Assembly: GCA_001600355.1 (NCBI GenBank)
Contig: BCJU01000001.1
Coordinates: 455,178-519,177 of the forward strand
Direction of reading: 5' to 3'
DNA: 64,000 nucleotides
Source of the DNA: Meira nashicola
Taxonomy: Eukaryota; Basidiomycota; Exobasidiomycetes; Exobasidiales; Brachybasidiaceae
Shown: one piece after another, positions 60,480-64,000 of the stretch
Numbering within the stretch: position 1 is the stretch's first letter
Layout: every line of letters starts with the position of its first letter
Position numbers and translations under genes: made by a program
Notes under the pieces: model-generated
Seen by the model: the letters and a program-made list of their open reading frames with translations, nothing else
Databases searched by the model: none
What the model was told of the DNA's origin: nothing

Positions 60480-60818
60480 ATGCAACTTCATCTTTTAATC
60501 ATCTTTCTTCTTGCAATTATCACCGTAGATTGTACCGAAAAAGCTAGCGAAATGACCACTGTGATAAAAGATAAATCGTCTCCTCCTAGACAACAACCAC
60601 AACCACGTCAAACTTCACCAAAAAGACACTCAAAGGAAAGCTTAGCTGATTGGGCAAGAATGGAACCTATCCACCCTACTCATACCGGCAACAGTCAACA
60701 ATTGAAGTTAATCAACAAAGCACCTCTCCTCCGATTAGACGATGGTGCATCAGCAGCCAGAAAAGTCTTGCAAAGCCAAAAAGACAGCCATAATCATAAC
60801 CAGACTAGTCCACATTGA
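60480..60818 (+). CDS. Predicted small secreted protein G
   Basis: The protein is 112 residues from the ATG at 60480. It opens with a strong signal peptide (LHLLIIFLLAIITVDC) and continues Ser/Pro/Gln/His/Lys-rich: PPRQQPQPRQTSPKRHSKES, then MEPIHPTHTGNSQQ, ending SPH. Like F it has no cysteine in the mature part. The frame is open further upstream, overlapping gene F in another frame, but that upstream translation has no signal peptide and looks like a shadow. No domain is recognised. The tandem position with F suggests a second, smaller secreted-protein locus. Confidence 0.6.
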   Translation: MQLHLLIIFLLAIITVDCTEKASEMTTVIKDKSSPPRQQPQPRQTSPKRHSKESLADWARMEPIHPTHTGNSQQLKLINKAPLLRLDDGASAARKVLQSQKDSHNHNQTSPH

Positions 60819-60981
60819 TGTCACCCTCTCTTCCAGTCACCTCTTTCTAATCATTGCCTTTTCATTCAGTCATTTTAGAGCGAATGAGATCGCATTTTTA
60901 CGCATCGCAATGAGCTAGCAATACATAGGAGAATATGCATGATCGCATAAACTTGAGTAAAAGATCGAAATGAGTGTTTGT

Positions 60982-62195
60982 TTAATCGAATAAACCGAAG
61001 CCCATGTCGTCATCGGACTCTTCCTTCTCTTCTTCAACCTCCTTTGCAGCGGCAGCAGCGGGTGCAGCTTCTTCAGCAGCAGCAGCGGCAGGAGCAGCAG
61101 CAGCGAAAGCGGAGGGGTCAGCGAGGTAAGCCTTGGCCTGTAAGAGTAAAGAGGTAAAAAATATGTCAGCAATCTATACTTCGTCGAGGAAATAGTTCTC
61201 TTCGATATTCTGTCCCTCCCTAAGCGCAAACATGTCTTGCATGCACCATCAGCATAAGTGATGAAGCCATTGCATGACCCCATTTACTCGGTCATTGGTC
61301 ATTTCGACTGATCCGAATTTTCAGTGTGATAAATTTTGGCCATCTTTTGGGCCATTTCTCATGTGTGCGCCAATTCCCATCTTATTTCGATCATTGTAGA
61401 GATACTCACCTTAGCGGAACCTTCAAATTCGAAGTCGGTTGCCAATGAGACGGCCAACAAGTTCTTGTAAGCGTTGACGAGAGAGTGGGTAACACTGGCA
61501 ATGGTGGGGTAGTTGAGGGCCAAAGAGATAGCAGCGATTTGCTTGATACCCAATTGGAAACGTTCGACCAAAACTTTTTCTTCGACGTCCAAAACTTCAG
61601 AGCCGAATGTTTGACCGTTGTCGTAAATTTGAACAACACTCATACCGTAAGTGAAAGGAGAGATGTTCAACATGTTCAACAACATAGCTTCGGAAGAACC
61701 GACACGGGTACCACCAGAAACAACCTTAACATCGGAAACGATTTCAATAGTACCACGAGCAATCTTGGTTGGGATACCCAAAGCTTGGAAGAAAGAAGTC
61801 TTACCGGGTTCCATACCAGTGTTACCAGCAGAAACGGTAACATCAGCAGGAGCGAAACCACCAGCACGAGCAGGGGCAGCAACACGGTTAGCCAAGATAG
61901 CTTCACGGATGTCCTTCAAATCACCTGAAGTGAAAACGAAACCAATGTTTCCCTTAACGAAAGGCATCAATTTTTCGAATTGAGGCTTGTCGGCCATAAC
62001 CATACGCAATGCACGACGAACCATGGTGTTCTTACCCATCAAAACGGTTGCCTTTCCGCGCAAAGAAGCACGAATTTGGTGCATTTGTTGGGAACCAACG
62101 TTGTCGACATTGACGATGAAGATGGAGGGATAAGTGTCGAGCAATTCGTTCAACTTGACGAACCAAGCCTCCTTTGTAGCACGAGAGATACCCAT
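60982..62195 (-). CDS. 60S acidic ribosomal protein P0 (uL10)
   Basis: Two exons on the minus strand, 62195-61410 and 61137-60982, join after GSAK to give 313 residues; the 272-nt intron is GT-AG. The N-terminus [19 protein letters not shown] and [17 protein letters not shown] are P0 signatures. The C-terminus is the alanine-rich hinge, then an acidic run and the stalk end [10 protein letters not shown], which is shared with P1/P2 and recruits translation factors. It forms the base of the ribosomal stalk. Reading through the intron gives a false C-terminus, so the spliced form is the correct one. Confidence 0.97.
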
Positions 62196-62725
62196 TTTGA
62201 AAGATTAATTTGGTGAAAAAAGTGTTGTTTTTTTAAAAGTTGATTAGGATAGTAGCCACCGATGATCTCGTCGTGCGGATACAAGGGCGAACAGTTTACT
62301 AAAATGAAAATGATCGACAGTCAGCAAATTGATCCTACCTTTAAATCTTCTTCATCGCTACTTACAGGCTTACGATCGTGATGGCTTCGAAACAACCTTA
62401 CCAAGCTGCGGGTGCGCGCAAATAATCCCAAGAAGAATAAAATAAAATCACGTGTGTGCGCAAGGCCAGAAGGGGGACAATGCTTGCAAGCACAGAGCGT
62501 CCCATGAGTTCTTCTAAATTGAGGCGCGTCACACACGGCATACACTTACTCCCAAGCTTTAGGAGTGTTGAACTTCATGCCTGGCACGCTTAAGCATCTG
62601 TTTTCTGATTGGCACAGCTTTCAGGCCTTAATGGTGCGTGCATAGGCTAAAGGCATTAGACATTCAATGCAAACACACAATCTCATCTCCATCTCGACAT
62701 CGCACTATAACAAATACGAGCAATT
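62196..62725. other. Divergent intergenic region between P0 and NDUFS5
   Basis: About 530 bases of upstream sequence for two strongly expressed genes. No coding frame or RNA gene is supported. Confidence 0.55.
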
Positions 62726-63325
62726 ATGGCAGTAAGTATCTTGATCGAAATGGGATCCGCCAATACATATGGAGTGCTTACGATAATCTGATCTTTCCCC
62801 TCTTTTGCTTCCTTCTCATTACAGTCTGGTTTCGGTTTCTCAGGTGGTATGTATTTTATTATGACGATAGATTCAATCATCAAAAGACCAATCATCTGAC
62901 CTTATTTCTCTCCTTATCCAGGACGGTCACGTTGTTTCACACATTGGCAAGAATTCCAAAAATGTTACGCACAAGCTGATTCAACTAGCGAATGTATTGC
63001 ACAAAAGGATGATTATTTGGAATGTCTACATCACAAGAAAGAGGTATGTATTTGTTTAAATACCTCTTGAGATTGCGACTGATACTGACTTTCTTCTTCT
63101 TAAATTCACTCACAGATTGAACGTATGAAGACTATTAGAGATACATTCTTGGCCCGTCAAGCAAAAGAAGCACATGAGAATAGAGCAAAAGGAGAAGTTA
63201 GAGCAACCAGTAGTGTTTTACGGCTAGGCATTATCGGACAGGCGGATCAAGGTAGCAGTGGAGATAAGGGCGGAAAGGAATCTTCTGATTCTGGTTCTTC
63301 AAGCGAAGGTGGAAGTGAGAAGTGA
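62726..63325 (+). CDS. Complex I subunit NDUFS5-like (twin CX9C)
   Basis: Four exons, 62726-62731, 62825-62846, 62922-63043 and 63116-63325, join in frame to give 119 residues. The first exon codes only Met-Ala and the second is 22 nt. The N-terminus reads MASGFGFSGGRSRCFTHW. Two C-x9-C pairs (CFTHWQEFQKC and CIAQKDDYLEC) make the twin CX9C fold that is oxidised in the mitochondrial intermembrane space by the Mia40 pathway. NDUFS5 is an accessory subunit on the intermembrane side of complex I. The C-terminus is Ser/Gly/Glu-rich. Without joining the small exons, the N-terminal half is missed. Confidence 0.88.
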
Positions 63326-63468
63326 ATATGATAAACACTTTCCTATCATCATAATATGAATGAGATACACTGAATAATCAACTTTTTAACGCAGTCGCAC
63401 GAAAGACAGGGTATATGATCTCATTGGCCAGGTATAGTGACTACATGCATGGATAGAGATTTGCAGAA

Positions 63469-64000
63469 TTATGAATCACCCAATTGATCAGCTAATTGAT
63501 TCGCGATTGGGGCAGGTATTCTTTGCAGGTAAGATCGAAGTTTGCTCTTATCCGTCTTATCAGCTGCGCATTTCGATACGTATCGCAACGACTCTTGCAC
63601 ATATCCTGCACTGATTAATTGAGCGATAAAAGGTTGATATCCGATTGGACTCTTTTTGGAATTAGCAAAAGCCCAAAGTCCATCAGTATCACGTCCACTG
63701 ATTAAAGCGGATATTTTGATATTCCAAAATTGTTTATCAGGTACTTTCCAATCAGCACGTACTTTTTCTGCCTTTTTTGGCATATCTTTTATCAAACAAG
63801 TGCGAATTGTATCATTCACACTTAATCCGACAAATCTTGTTCGACCGCCATCTTCTTTTTCCAGAGCAGATTGAAAGCCGAGTAAACGAACATATTCTTC
63901 CGATAATTTCGATTCCAGCGCTCTATCCTTCTCTTCGCCGAATAATTTTTGCGCTTCTTTGATGTATTGCACCTTTTGTGTGAGATCGCTATCTTTAGCA
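63469..64000 (-). CDS. VPS16, C-terminal part (runs off the window)
   Basis: The last 177 codons, including the stop, are present; the frame continues past 64000 and has no start in the window. KVPDKQFWNIKISAL and FANSKKSPIGYQPFIAQLI match the Vps16 C-terminal domain. Vps16 is a core subunit of the HOPS and CORVET tethering complexes that drive fusion at the vacuole and endosome. Identification rests on these two motifs; the N-terminal beta-propeller is outside the window. Confidence 0.85.
   Translation of the reverse strand, partial: AKDSDLTQKVQYIKEAQKLFGEEKDRALESKLSEEYVRLLGFQSALEKEDGGRTRFVGLSVNDTIRTCLIKDMPKKAEKVRADWKVPDKQFWNIKISALISGRDTDGLWAFANSKKSPIGYQPFIAQLISAGYVQESLRYVSKCAADKTDKSKLRSYLQRIPAPIANQLADQLGDS

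Noticed and set aside
61485..61983. Plus-strand open frames opposite ribosomal protein P0
   Set aside because: Shadow frames of a highly biased coding sequence; no domain.
1..64000. tRNA genes, rRNA, CRISPR arrays, transposons
   Set aside because: I looked for T-loop-like GTTCRANNC contexts, regularly spaced repeats and transposase or reverse-transcriptase motifs and saw none convincing; the few GGTTCGAATCC-like words fall inside coding regions.

Overview
The window looks like chromosomal DNA from a fungus, most likely a basidiomycete. A smut-like lineage (Ustilaginomycotina) is my guess, with low confidence. The evidence is a fungal gluconeogenesis regulator of the ERT1 type, a fungal 21 kDa complex I subunit, a vigilin of the SCP160 type, a Pbs2-type MAPKK, and short GT-AG introns. 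Gene density is about one gene per 2 kb on both strands. Base composition is AT-rich. Large genes are intronless, while small conserved genes carry one to three short introns, often immediately after the start codon. I saw no tRNA, rRNA, CRISPR array or recognisable transposon.

Layout. 1-5.6 kb: a 2H phosphoesterase-like protein and a coronin-7-like WD40 protein. 6-14 kb: ERT1, a complex I 21 kDa subunit, RPB10, the PP2A catalytic subunit and an NDUFB8-like complex I subunit. 14-29 kb: RAD2/XPG, SNU23, cytosolic isoleucyl-tRNA synthetase, a LisH-WD40 protein, PEX16 and an ALY/YRA1 mRNA-export factor. 29-38.7 kb: Pbs2-type MAPKK, a 104-residue single-span membrane protein, ribosomal protein eS7, GPN1/NPA3 and an uncharacterised, possibly mitochondrial protein. 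45-59 kb: SCP160/vigilin, PPG1, an OCA/SIW14-like protein without the catalytic arginine, MutY glycosylase, SFM1, a UBL-WLM metalloprotease and an SLC1-like acyltransferase. 61-64 kb: ribosomal P0, complex I NDUFS5 and the 3' end of VPS16.

The unusual part is 38.98-44.33 kb. Five tandem genes on the minus strand encode a family of predicted secreted proteins that I do not recognise. They share a signal peptide, a Ser-rich stretch, a DTDS motif, an APGS..FH/YH..GDAY block, a basic KHRK.Y.G block and a YL..K.LP block, and have essentially no cysteine after the signal peptide. Two members are broken: one by a perfect 13-bp tandem duplication, one by an extra A in an A8 run. A possible sixth copy survives only as a C-terminal fragment. 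Two members share a 53-bp upstream block at the same distance from the start codon. A second pair of predicted secreted, low-complexity proteins lies at 59.5-60.8 kb. Clusters of small secreted-protein genes are typical of effector loci in plant-associated smuts. A secreted effector-like role is an inference here, not something the sequence proves.

Most other genes are single-copy housekeeping genes with no operon-like logic; several pairs are divergent or convergent with short spacers.
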